Assembly: GCA_015065285.1 (NCBI GenBank)
Contig: SVQP01000003.1
Location: 27,117 to 91,116 of the forward strand
Reading direction: 5' to 3'
Length of the DNA stretch: 64,000 bases
Origin: Oscillospiraceae bacterium
GTDB lineage: Bacteria > Bacillota > Clostridia > Oscillospirales > CAG-272
Part shown: piece after piece, positions 1 to 9,552 of the stretch
Numbering within the stretch: the stretch's first letter is position 1
Layout of the letters: each line of letters opens with the position of its first letter
The notes under the pieces: generated by a model
The model's database searches: none
What the model saw: the letters and a program-made list of their open reading frames with translations, nothing else
What the model was told of the DNA's origin: nothing
Translations under genes and position numbers: made by a program

Positions 1-276
1 AAATATACCATTGAGATCATGGTACCCGCACTGCTGGTGCTGATGACTCTGAGCGGCTTTTCCGGCATGATTGGCCCTTTGGTGATCCTTGCGATTCTGA
101 TCCTTGAGATCGTGGTGTTCTTTGTCACCAAAACCAATTCTCCCATCCACGATTTGCTGGCGGGAACTGTTGCGGTCGATATGGCAAGCCAGCGAATTTT
201 TGAAAGCCCCGAGGAACTGCTGGAGTACAAAAAGAAGCTTCAGGCAGAGGTTGCCGCGGACAGCAAATATTTTTGA
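1..276 (+). CDS. RDD family membrane protein, C-terminal part (truncated by window start)
   Basis: Frame open from base 1; hydrophobic segment followed by NSPIHDLLAGTVAVD, typical RDD-family C-terminus. Confidence 0.6.
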   Translation, partial: KYTIEIMVPALLVLMTLSGFSGMIGPLVILAILILEIVVFFVTKTNSPIHDLLAGTVAVDMASQRIFESPEELLEYKKKLQAEVAADSKYF

Positions 277-334
277 TTGTTATTATTTAGCAATAAATAA
301 ATAAAATAAAAAACAAAGCAAAGGAAGAGAAAAC

Positions 335-1435
335 ATGAAAGTTGTTTTGCAAAACCTGACAAAAGTCTTCCCCAGCCGAAACAAGAAAGCGAATGAAGAG
401 GTAATCGCGGTCAACGATTTTACCTTTGAAATTCCGGACGGCAAGCTGATCGGCTTGCTGGGTCCCTCCGGCTGCGGTAAGAGCACTACGCTGTACATGA
501 TCAGCGGTCTGCAAAAGCCTACCGGCGGTAAGATCTTCTTTGGCGAGGATGACGTTACCGAGCTGGCTACCGAAAAGCGCGGCGTCGGTCTGGTGTTCCA
601 GAACTATGCGTTGTATCCCCACATGACTGTTAAGCAGAACATTCTGTTCCCCCTGCAGAACCTGAAGGGCAAGGACAAGATGTCCAAGAACGAAATGCTG
701 GAGCGCGCACATGAAGCTGCAAAACTGGTGCAGATCGATGAGCTGATGGACCGTAAGCCCAGTGAGCTTTCGGGCGGTCAGCAGCAGAGAGTTGCGATTG
801 CAAGAGCACTGGTTAAGATGCCTCGTGTACTGCTTTTGGACGAGCCTCTTTCCAACCTGGACGCAAGACTGCGTCTGCAGACCAGAGAAGAGATTCGCCG
901 CATTCAGCGCGAGACCGGTATCACTACCGTATTCGTAACGCACGACCAGGAAGAGGCAATGTCCATTTCCGATATGATCGTAGTTATGAAGCTGGGCGTT
1001 CTGCAGCAGATTGGTGCTCCCCAGGACGTTTATGACGATCCTACCAACCTGTTTGTTGCTAAGTTCCTTGGCACGCCTCCCATCAACGTATTTGAGGGCA
1101 AGGTGCAGGGCGGCAAGGTTTACATCGGTGATGAGGCTGTGCTTGACGTTGCAGACGTTGAGGATAGGGAAGTGTTCATCGGTATCCGTCCCGAGGGCTT
1201 TGTTCCGGATGAAAACGGTGCTATGTGCTGCAAGATGCGCAGCGTAGAGGTTATGGGCAGAGACGTCAGCGTGGTTTCCGAGCATGACGGTATGGTAAGC
1301 CCTGTCATCCGCTCTATCATCAATGCAGACAGCGGCATCGATGCAACCGCTACCACCATCCGTTATTCCATCAAGCGTCACAAGATCTTCCTGTTTGATA
1401 AGCAGACCGAGGAAAGAATCCGTTTCGAGGTGTAA
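335..1435 (+). CDS. Sugar-type ABC transporter ATP-binding protein (MsmX/UgpC-like)
   Basis: Walker A GPSGCGKST, signature LSGGQQQRVAIARAL, Walker B VLLLDEPLSNLD, C-terminal TOBE-like region. Confidence 0.93.
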   Translation: MKVVLQNLTKVFPSRNKKANEEVIAVNDFTFEIPDGKLIGLLGPSGCGKSTTLYMISGLQKPTGGKIFFGEDDVTELATEKRGVGLVFQNYALYPHMTVKQNILFPLQNLKGKDKMSKNEMLERAHEAAKLVQIDELMDRKPSELSGGQQQRVAIARALVKMPRVLLLDEPLSNLDARLRLQTREEIRRIQRETGITTVFVTHDQEEAMSISDMIVVMKLGVLQQIGAPQDVYDDPTNLFVAKFLGTPPINVFEGKVQGGKVYIGDEAVLDVADVEDREVFIGIRPEGFVPDENGAMCCKMRSVEVMGRDVSVVSEHDGMVSPVIRSIINADSGIDATATTIRYSIKRHKIFLFDKQTEERIRFEV

Positions 1436-1436
1436 T

Positions 1437-2447
1437 ATGGTAGATAGTAAACAACAATGGAAAGCGTGGCTGTACCTGTCTCCCGCCATTGTCCTTCTGC
1501 TGGTATTTACGGTATGGCCCATCATTAACACAATTATCATGGCGTTTACTGAAGGCTACACGGCACTGGGAAACATTGGTGAGCAGACCTTCCAGTTCGG
1601 TATCGGCAACTTTACCAAGGTCATCTTCAAGTTCCCGGACTTCAAGGAGTGCTTGATCAATACCATGATTCTGTGCTTTGCCACAGTACCGATTTCCACC
1701 TTCTTAGCACTTCTGATCGCTGTTTGTCTGAACTCGATCAAGCCCCTGCAGAGATTGCTGCAGACCATCTTCTTTTTGCCCTACGTTACCAACTCGATTG
1801 CAGTCGGTATGGTATTTGCAGCAATGTTCAACATTGTCGGTACCTTCCTTGGCAGTGAATCTCAGCTGGTAACATCTCCCGGTATCGTCAACTATTTTAT
1901 TGAGATCTCCGGTCTTGGCAACCTGATTGAATGGCTGCTGGCAAATTACCCCAACACCATCAGCTGGCTGACCACTACGTATCCCATCAGCTGGATCAAC
2001 GACGGTTCGACCTACATGGCAAATATGCTGGTGATCATTGTTTATATCGTATGGAATGCGCTGCCTTTCAAGATCCTGATCCTGCTTGGCGGCTTGCAGA
2101 GCGTAAACAAGCAGTACTATGAGGCTGCAAAGGTAGACGGTACCTCCCGTACCCGCGTCTTTACCAACATCACCATCCCGTTGCTGTCTCCCATGCTGGC
2201 GTACGTTATCATCACCGGCTTTATCGGCGGCTTCAAGGAATACTCCAGTATCGTCGGTATTTTCGGCGAATCCATGGGTCCCCCTCACGATCCTTACAGA
2301 CTCAATACCATGGTCGGCTTGATTTATAAGGAACTGCCTTTAAACCAATACGGTAGAGTTGCTGCCGCTGCTTTGGTCCTGTTTGCAATCATTTTTGTTA
2401 TCACCATGATTAATCTCTGGGTGAGCAAAAAGAAAGTGCATTATTAA
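1437..2447 (+). CDS. ABC transporter permease (MalF/UgpA-like)
   Basis: Multi-TM; EAA-loop-like motif YYEAAKVDGTSRTRVFTNITIPLLSP; ATG at 1437 right after the ATPase stop. Confidence 0.9.
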   Translation: MVDSKQQWKAWLYLSPAIVLLLVFTVWPIINTIIMAFTEGYTALGNIGEQTFQFGIGNFTKVIFKFPDFKECLINTMILCFATVPISTFLALLIAVCLNSIKPLQRLLQTIFFLPYVTNSIAVGMVFAAMFNIVGTFLGSESQLVTSPGIVNYFIEISGLGNLIEWLLANYPNTISWLTTTYPISWINDGSTYMANMLVIIVYIVWNALPFKILILLGGLQSVNKQYYEAAKVDGTSRTRVFTNITIPLLSPMLAYVIITGFIGGFKEYSSIVGIFGESMGPPHDPYRLNTMVGLIYKELPLNQYGRVAAAALVLFAIIFVITMINLWVSKKKVHY

Positions 2448-2459
2448 GGAGGTGCCGGT

Positions 2460-3401
2460 ATGACTGAACAAAAAAAGCTTTCTGTAATGCGTGAACGTAA
2501 CATGCAATCCGAAACGCAAAAGAACAAGATCGGCAAGGTCATTGCACAGATTTTGTGTTATGCGTTCCTGATCACCATGGCGTTCGTAATCCTGTTCCCG
2601 TTTTACTGGATGATCATCTCCTCCTTGAAAACGGTTGACGAGTATTATCTGACAATTCCTACGTTTTTCCCCAAGACCATAGTACTCAAGAACTATTTCT
2701 GGGATGCGTTTGAAACCGCAAACCTGAGTAGACTGTTCTTTAATACGGTACTGGTTGGTGTGGTTTCCACCGTGCTTTCTCTGGTGATCACCGTGCTTTC
2801 CGCATTTGCGTTTGCACGTCTGGAGTTCAAGGGCAAGAACGCGCTGTTTGCAGCACTGCTTGCTACTATGATGATCCCCGGTGAGCTTTTCACCATCACC
2901 AACTATCAAACGGTTGCAAACTGGGGGTGGGTCGACTATGAAGTTAACTGGTTTGAGGGGTATGCGGTACTGATCGTTCCGTTCCTCGTCAGCGTTTTCT
3001 ACATCTACCTGCTCAGGCAGAACTTCTTGCAGATTCCCAACGAGCTGTACCTTGCCGCTAAGGTTGACGGTACGAGCGATCTGAAATATCTGTGGAAGGT
3101 GATGATCCCGCTGGCACTGCCTACACTGATCTCTATCACCATTCTCAAGATGATGGGTTCCTGGAACTCCTACGTCTGGCCTAACCTGGTCTCCAAGATC
3201 GCAGTTGACCAGCCTAATACCTACAAGCTGATCACCAACGGTCTGCGTGGCGCCAACTTTACGCTTGAGGGAAGTGACCGCGTTAACTTCCCGGTACAGA
3301 TGGCAGCAGTCGTGGTTGTTTCCATCCCGCTGTTCTTGGTATTTATCTTCCTTCGTAAGTACATTATGAAGGGCGTATCCCGCAGCGGTATTAAGGGCTA
3401 A
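2460..3401 (+). CDS. ABC transporter permease (MalG/UgpE-like)
   Basis: LYLAAKVDGTSDLKYLWKVMIPLALPTL EAA motif, multi-TM. Confidence 0.9.
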   Translation: MTEQKKLSVMRERNMQSETQKNKIGKVIAQILCYAFLITMAFVILFPFYWMIISSLKTVDEYYLTIPTFFPKTIVLKNYFWDAFETANLSRLFFNTVLVGVVSTVLSLVITVLSAFAFARLEFKGKNALFAALLATMMIPGELFTITNYQTVANWGWVDYEVNWFEGYAVLIVPFLVSVFYIYLLRQNFLQIPNELYLAAKVDGTSDLKYLWKVMIPLALPTLISITILKMMGSWNSYVWPNLVSKIAVDQPNTYKLITNGLRGANFTLEGSDRVNFPVQMAAVVVVSIPLFLVFIFLRKYIMKGVSRSGIKG

Positions 3402-3465
3402 TAAGCATTTGCTTATTATATAAAAGGCAAAAAATAAAAAATAAAAGAAAGAAGGAACAAAAATT

Positions 3466-4896
3466 ATGAAAAAGTTTTTGTCTGTGCTTCTTGTCTGCAT
3501 CATGCTCGTAGGCGTTATCGCAATGAGCGGCTGTACCGATACTTCCAATGCAGCTAAGCCCAATTTCGAAATGCCTGAGGGTGGTTACGACGGAAGCGAA
3601 GTCACCATCACGTTCTACCACACCATGGGTAGCAACCTCTCCGACGTACTCAACGCATACATCGAAGAGTTCAACAAGATCTACCCCAACATCACCATCG
3701 TTTCCACCCAGGTTGGCGGTTACGATGACGTGCGTGACACCATCTCTACCGACATCACCGTTGGTAACCAGCCCAACATCGCGTACTGCTATCCGGACCA
3801 CGTAGCTCTGTACAACCTTGCTAAGGCAGTTGTGACTCTGGACACCCTGATCGACAGCGAGATCGAGGTTACCCGTGCAGACGGCACCACCGAGATCATT
3901 GGTCTGACCCAGGCACAGAAGGACGACTTCATCAAGGGTTACTATGAGGAAGGTCAGCAGTTTGGTGACGGTCTGATGTACACCATGCCTTTCTCCAAGT
4001 CCACCGAGGTTCTGTACTACAACAAGACCTTCTTTGAGGCAAACGGCCTGAGCGTTCCCACCACCTGGGACGAGCTGGAGCAGGTTTGCGCAAAGATCAA
4101 GGAAATCGATCCCACCTGCGTACCTCTGGGCTATGACTCCGAGGCAAACTGGTTCATCACCATGTGCGAGCAGTACGGCTCCGATTACACCAGCGCTACC
4201 GGCGACCACTTCCTGTTCGACAACGAGCAGAACCGTGCTTTTGTTAAGAAGTTCTCCGAATGGTATGACAAGGGCTACGTAACCACTCAGACTCTGTACG
4301 GTGCATATACCTCCGGTATGTTTGTTGCACAGGGTGCTGATGAGATCCACAGCTATATGTCCATCGGTTCCTCCGCAGGTGCAACCCACCAGCGTCCCGC
4401 TAAGGATGACAGCGGCAACTACCCCTTCGAGGTAGGCATCGCTTCCATTCCTCAGGTTGATCCCGCTAACCCCAAGGTTATCTCTCAGGGTCCCTCCGTA
4501 TGTATCTTCAAGAAGGACAATCCTCAGGAAGTTATCGCTTCTTGGCTGTTCGTAAAGTACCTGACCACCAGCGTTGAGTTCCAGGCTGAGTTCTCCATGG
4601 CTTCCGGTTACGTTCCGGTTCTCAAGTCTGTTGCAGAGAACGAGACCTACGCTGCATTCCTTGCAAATGCTGACGGTTACAACTACGTTTCCGCTCTGTC
4701 TGCAAAGGTATGTCTGGATCAGCAGGAAGCTTACTACACCTCTCCTGCATTCAACGGTTCCTCCACTGCTCGTGACCAGGTTGGCGCTCTGCTGACCAAG
4801 TGCTTGGGTTACAAGACCTCTGATGCTAACATTGATGCTCAGATCAAGAAGGCATTTGAAGAGGCTATGACCTACTGCGAATACTACGGCGGTTAA
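3466..4896 (+). CDS. Extracellular solute-binding lipoprotein (family 1)
   Basis: Lipobox MSGC after signal peptide; SBP motifs (VTITFYHTMG..., LYYNKTFFEANGLSVPTTWDEL). Confidence 0.92.
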   Translation: MKKFLSVLLVCIMLVGVIAMSGCTDTSNAAKPNFEMPEGGYDGSEVTITFYHTMGSNLSDVLNAYIEEFNKIYPNITIVSTQVGGYDDVRDTISTDITVGNQPNIAYCYPDHVALYNLAKAVVTLDTLIDSEIEVTRADGTTEIIGLTQAQKDDFIKGYYEEGQQFGDGLMYTMPFSKSTEVLYYNKTFFEANGLSVPTTWDELEQVCAKIKEIDPTCVPLGYDSEANWFITMCEQYGSDYTSATGDHFLFDNEQNRAFVKKFSEWYDKGYVTTQTLYGAYTSGMFVAQGADEIHSYMSIGSSAGATHQRPAKDDSGNYPFEVGIASIPQVDPANPKVISQGPSVCIFKKDNPQEVIASWLFVKYLTTSVEFQAEFSMASGYVPVLKSVAENETYAAFLANADGYNYVSALSAKVCLDQQEAYYTSPAFNGSSTARDQVGALLTKCLGYKTSDANIDAQIKKAFEEAMTYCEYYGG

Positions 4897-4908
4897 TTAC
4901 AGGACAAT

Positions 4909-6252
4909 ATGAGAGCACTGAATAGATGGCTTTGCGTGCTTTCGGTGCTTGTTATGGTGCTCGGCTGCATGGCGGGTTGTGACCAAAACCCGTCAAGCGG
5001 CGAGCAGGGTACCGAAGCTCCCGCACAGAATATTGACTTTGCTGCCGAGGTCAAGCTGGATATGGAGTCCAACACCGCAAAGGTGAAGGTCAACAGCATC
5101 CACGCATTTATCGACGGCGATACCACACACTTTGAGGTTCCGACCTCTGTTGCCGAGAACGGCATTCTCAAGGCAAGATACCTTGCCATCAACACGCCCG
5201 AATCCACGGGTAAGATCGAAGAATACGGCAAAACGGCTGCTGCCTTTACCAAGGAAAAGCTGTCCGGCGCATCTTCCATTTACATTGAATCCGATGACGC
5301 CAACTGGAATCTCGATTCCACCGGCGGTCGTCATCTCGTTTGGGTATGGTACAGAAACTCGGAGGACGAGGAGTACCGTAACCTGAATATTGAAATTCTC
5401 CAGAACGGTCTGGCAATTGCGTCCAACTCTGCACAGAATCGCTACGGTGAAAAGGCAACTGCAGCCATTGCGCAGGCAAAGGCGCAGAAGCTCAACGTAT
5501 ATTCCGGCAAGAAGGACCCCAATTTCTACTATGGCGAAGCAGTTGAGCTGACGCTCAAGGAGCTGCGCACCAACATCGAAGCCTATAACGGTGTAAAGGT
5601 CGCCTTCAACGGTGTGATCACCGCAAACGAAGGTCAGGCAGTTTATATCGAGGACTACGATGCAGAAACCAATATGTACTACGGCATGTACATCTACTAC
5701 GGCTACGGTCTTTCCGGTGAGGGTCTTGATATCCTCTCGGTTGGCAACGAGGCAAGAATCGTGGGCACCGTCCAGTATTACGAGGTTGGTGGCACCTATC
5801 AGGTCTCGGGCTTGACCTACCGTCAGATGAAGCCGAACGATCCCGGTAACATTCAGAAGCTCAGCGATGGGCATTCTCCCGCATATTTCCCCACCGAGGC
5901 GGATACCTTTATCAACGGTAAGGTAGAGATCGAAAGGGAAGATGAGATCGTTGCCATGGATTATGCACAGCTTGCTCAGTCGACCTCGATCGAAATGAAG
6001 AACCTGGTTGTCAAGAGCATTTATACCACTGTCAGTGATACCAACTCGAACGGCGCTATGACCCTGACTTGCGAAGTCAACGGTGTTACGGTAGACGTTC
6101 GCACTGTCGTTCTTTACGATGAGAACGGAGCGTTGGTGACCGAAGAATATTTTGCAGGCAAGACCATTGACGTTAAGGGCTTGGTTGATTATTTCAGCGG
6201 CTCTTATCAGATCAAGGTACTGTCTTTGGCAAACATCACCATTCATGAATAA
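4909..6252 (+). CDS. Lipoprotein with staphylococcal nuclease (SNase/thermonuclease)-like domain plus OB-fold-like region
   Basis: Lipobox MAGC; FIDGDTTHFEV...KARYLAINTPES...YGKTAAAFTKEKL...GRHLVWVWYR...LNIEILQNGLA matches the SNase core order; VKVAFNGVITANEGQAVYIED is OB-like. Confidence 0.8.
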   Translation: MRALNRWLCVLSVLVMVLGCMAGCDQNPSSGEQGTEAPAQNIDFAAEVKLDMESNTAKVKVNSIHAFIDGDTTHFEVPTSVAENGILKARYLAINTPESTGKIEEYGKTAAAFTKEKLSGASSIYIESDDANWNLDSTGGRHLVWVWYRNSEDEEYRNLNIEILQNGLAIASNSAQNRYGEKATAAIAQAKAQKLNVYSGKKDPNFYYGEAVELTLKELRTNIEAYNGVKVAFNGVITANEGQAVYIEDYDAETNMYYGMYIYYGYGLSGEGLDILSVGNEARIVGTVQYYEVGGTYQVSGLTYRQMKPNDPGNIQKLSDGHSPAYFPTEADTFINGKVEIEREDEIVAMDYAQLAQSTSIEMKNLVVKSIYTTVSDTNSNGAMTLTCEVNGVTVDVRTVVLYDENGALVTEEYFAGKTIDVKGLVDYFSGSYQIKVLSLANITIHE

Positions 6253-6272
6253 TTAAAAAGGGGATTACCAAC

Positions 6273-8705
6273 ATGAAAAAGATTCTTAGTGTCCTCTTGG
6301 TTGCAGTTCTGATGCTGGGTGTGCTTGTTGCTTGTAACAACATTCCCTCCACCGGCGAAGAGCCCTCTGCACTGGAAAATGCAAAGAGCTATCTGCAGAC
6401 CATGTATAAGGACAAGAACACTACGACCGCCGCTGACTTTGAGCGCGTAGGCGTACTCGTTGTTGACGGTGTAAAGTACACCGTTACCTGGACTGTTGAC
6501 GTGACCGAGGGTATCACCATTTCCGTAAGCGAAGATGGTAAGACCGTTCACTTCGACGTTGACGAGGAATCCTCCAAGGAGATTCCTTACACTCTGACCG
6601 CTACCATTTCCGATGCAGAAGGTCAGACCATTGCGCTTGAGTTTAAGTACACCATTCCTAAGTTTGCTGTAACCTCCTTTGCAGACTACATGGCTGCTAA
6701 GGAAGGCGACACTGTTGTTGTTGAGGGTATTGTAGTTGGTATCAACTCCAAGGCTGCAGGCAACACCAGAAACCACCTGTTCATTATGGACGAATCCGGC
6801 GTAGGCGGCTACTACTCCTACCAGATGGAGGCTGACCCCGTTGCTGATCTGGGCATCGCGGTTGGTATGACCGTTCGCGTAGCCGGTCCCGTATCTCCTT
6901 ACAACGGCATGCAGGAAATCAAGGGCGGCGTTGCAACCGTGCTTGACACCAACGTCAAGGAGTTCGCTCCCGTTGATATCACCGAAAAGTGGGTTGAGGG
7001 CACTGACTTCAACCAGTTCGTAGCACTGCCCGTAGTTGTAAAGGGTGTTACCCTTGGCGGCCAGGAGCTTGCTAATGCTACCAGCCAGTATCTGTTCTTC
7101 AGCCTCAACGGTGTTGAGGGCTACGTAAGAACCTACGTAACCGATTTCCCCACCACGCTCAAGGCAGAGGACAAGGGCACCATTGATGCAGCACACGCTG
7201 AAAAGTTCGGCTACGTTGCTGACGTTACCGGTATCCTGATCACCTACTCCGGCAAGCCCTACCTGATTCCTACCTCTGTAGATTGCTTCTACAACGTTAC
7301 TCTCCCCGAGAGAAACGATGCTGAAAAGGTTGCTTTTGAAAAGGAAAACCTCAGCTTTGCTACCACCATCTCCAAGGGCGGTGAAATGGATCTTCCCGGC
7401 GCTGCTACTTACAGTGACGTAGTTTCCATCACTTGGGAATCCAACAGCGAGCTGGCTGTTGTCAACGGCAACAAGCTCAACATCACCATTCCCACCGAAA
7501 CCGCTACCATCAAGCTGACCGCTACCATTACCTGCGGTGAGGCTACCGGTACCAAGGAATTCGAAGTTAAGATCCTTGCAGGCAGCATGACCTACGAGCA
7601 GATCGTTGACGCAGCTTACGGTCTGGCAGTAGGTGAGGCTCTGGAAGGCACTTACCGTCTGTTTGGTGTGATCACCAGCGTTGATACCGCTTGGAGCGAT
7701 CAGTACTCCAATATCACCGTTACCATTCAGGTTGGTGATAAGGCTGACAAGCCGATCCAGTGCTTCCGTCTGAAGGGCGATGGCGCTAAGGACCTCAAGG
7801 TTGGCGACGCTATTACTGTTGACGGTGTTCTGAAGAACTACAACGGCAAGATCGAATTTGACGCAGGTTGCCAGCTCGTAGGCATGGGCGAGGTTGTATC
7901 TCAGGGTGCAATCCTTGACATCGCATACGCACTGCAGCCCGGTGAGGTCACCGAGGAATCCTACACCCTGACCGGTGTGATCTCCTCCGTTGATACTCCC
8001 TGGAGCGATCAGTACTCCAACATCACCGTTACCATCATTGTTGACGGTAACACCGAAAAGCCCATGATGTGCTTCCGCCTGAAGGGCGAGGGCGCTCAGG
8101 GTCTGAAGGTTGGCGATACCATTACCGTAACCGGTACCTTCACCAACTACAATGGCACCATCGAGTTCAACGCAGGTTGCACGCTTGATAAGCTGGTTCC
8201 CGGTGAGGGCGGCGAGCAGGGCGGTGAAGAGCAGCAGCCCGTAGGCGACGTTACCACCAATGCAGGCGTTGAGATCAAGGAAGGCGTTGCATACCTGATG
8301 TCCATGAACCAGGTAACCAACGGTCATACCGTTTACGTTTGCGGCGGTATCGATCAGGACAGATATCTTGTTACCTCTACCGATAAGGCAGCAGCTCTGC
8401 AGATCTTTGTTGAAAAGACCGATGCAGGTTACAAGTTCTACACCACCATTGACGGTGCTAAGAAGTACATCAACGTAACCACCAACGATGCAGGCAAGAC
8501 CGCTGTTCTGTATCAGGATACTTGCACCAGCGTATACAAGTACGTTTCCGAAACCAACATTTGGGTAACCACCCTTGACGGTCAGGACAAGTACCTCGGC
8601 TCTTACCAGAGCTTCGATACCATCAGCGCTTCCAACACCAGCTATATCAATGCCGGCAACACCGGTGTTTCCCAGTTCCCCCTGGAGCTGATCGTAGCTG
8701 AATAA
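6273..8705 (+). CDS. Lipoprotein with several OB-fold-like modules, including a near-identical tandem pair
   Basis: Lipobox LVACN; VVVEGIVVGINSKAAGN...LFIMDESG; repeated ITSVDTxWSDQYSNITVTI...CFRLKGxGAxxLKVGDxITVxGxxxNYNGxIEFxAGCxL. Confidence 0.75.
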   Translation: MKKILSVLLVAVLMLGVLVACNNIPSTGEEPSALENAKSYLQTMYKDKNTTTAADFERVGVLVVDGVKYTVTWTVDVTEGITISVSEDGKTVHFDVDEESSKEIPYTLTATISDAEGQTIALEFKYTIPKFAVTSFADYMAAKEGDTVVVEGIVVGINSKAAGNTRNHLFIMDESGVGGYYSYQMEADPVADLGIAVGMTVRVAGPVSPYNGMQEIKGGVATVLDTNVKEFAPVDITEKWVEGTDFNQFVALPVVVKGVTLGGQELANATSQYLFFSLNGVEGYVRTYVTDFPTTLKAEDKGTIDAAHAEKFGYVADVTGILITYSGKPYLIPTSVDCFYNVTLPERNDAEKVAFEKENLSFATTISKGGEMDLPGAATYSDVVSITWESNSELAVVNGNKLNITIPTETATIKLTATITCGEATGTKEFEVKILAGSMTYEQIVDAAYGLAVGEALEGTYRLFGVITSVDTAWSDQYSNITVTIQVGDKADKPIQCFRLKGDGAKDLKVGDAITVDGVLKNYNGKIEFDAGCQLVGMGEVVSQGAILDIAYALQPGEVTEESYTLTGVISSVDTPWSDQYSNITVTIIVDGNTEKPMMCFRLKGEGAQGLKVGDTITVTGTFTNYNGTIEFNAGCTLDKLVPGEGGEQGGEEQQPVGDVTTNAGVEIKEGVAYLMSMNQVTNGHTVYVCGGIDQDRYLVTSTDKAAALQIFVEKTDAGYKFYTTIDGAKKYINVTTNDAGKTAVLYQDTCTSVYKYVSETNIWVTTLDGQDKYLGSYQSFDTISASNTSYINAGNTGVSQFPLELIVAE

Positions 8706-8718
8706 GAAAAGCTAAAAC

Positions 8719-8752
8719 AAAAAGCGATGCACCTCGGTGCATCGCTTTTTGT
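8719..8752. terminator. Rho-independent terminator, convergent between + and - operons
   Basis: aaaaagcgatgcacc tc ggtgcatcgcttttt stem, with T/A tails on both sides. Confidence 0.9.
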
Positions 8753-8826
8753 TTATGTAGGGCAGGGATCTGTTTATGTTCGGGCATCAAACAAAAGGGC
8801 GGATTGTATATCCGCCCCAAACTTTT

Positions 8827-9552
8827 TTATTGATTCAAATATCCCGAAAGCTTTTTGAACACGGTCATGTTGGTGCGGTCAGACTGCAAAGGAGTTACGG
8901 AGATATAGCCGTTCATGACGCAGTCGGTATCCAGCTCCAGATTTTCGGTGTTCTCGAAAATAAATTGTCCTACCTGCTGATAGGTGCCGTTGCCGTTGTC
9001 CACCCACTCGTCGGAATACTTTGCCTGACCCTGACGGGTGATGCGGATGCCCTGAGGATTCTCGGGAATGTTAACGTTGTAGAGATTGTTCTGCGCAAAG
9101 AGATTATTGCGCTCAAAGAACTTGAACACGTAGTCCAGCTGCTCCAAAGCACCTGCCAGCGTTGCGGGATCGGTGGAGAGCGCCAAGCCTCTGTGACCCT
9201 GCGCGGCAGCCTCATAGATGGCACCCACCGTGCCGGAATACACAATATCCTGCCCGATGTTGTAGCCGCGATTGATGCCCGAAATGACCAGATCGTATTG
9301 TTCGCCAAGACCGATGATGCCCCAGCGCACGCAGTCGGCAGGGGTGGAATCCACGGCATAAGCGGTAGTTTGGGGGCAGAGATCGTATTTGGTCACAGCA
9401 ATGGGGTGGAAAATATCAATGCCGTGGCTCTTGCCGCTTTGCTCATACAGAGGGGCAACCGTGGTGACCTCGCCGTATTTAGATGCCCATTTGACCAGAG
9501 AGATCAAGCCCTCGGCTTTGATGCCGTCGTCGTTTGTAATCAGAATTTTCAT
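8827..9552 (-). CDS. surE: 5'/3'-nucleotidase SurE
   Basis: MKILITNDDGIKAEG...VSGINRGYNIGQDIVYSGTVGAIYEA. Confidence 0.95.
   Translation of the reverse strand: MKILITNDDGIKAEGLISLVKWASKYGEVTTVAPLYEQSGKSHGIDIFHPIAVTKYDLCPQTTAYAVDSTPADCVRWGIIGLGEQYDLVISGINRGYNIGQDIVYSGTVGAIYEAAAQGHRGLALSTDPATLAGALEQLDYVFKFFERNNLFAQNNLYNVNIPENPQGIRITRQGQAKYSDEWVDNGNGTYQQVGQFIFENTENLELDTDCVMNGYISVTPLQSDRTNMTVFKKLSGYLNQ

Noticed and set aside
6243-8327. 694-aa minus-strand ORF opposite the OB-fold lipoprotein
   Set aside because: Shadow ORF from strong codon bias; opposite strand has signal peptide, lipobox and repeated domains.
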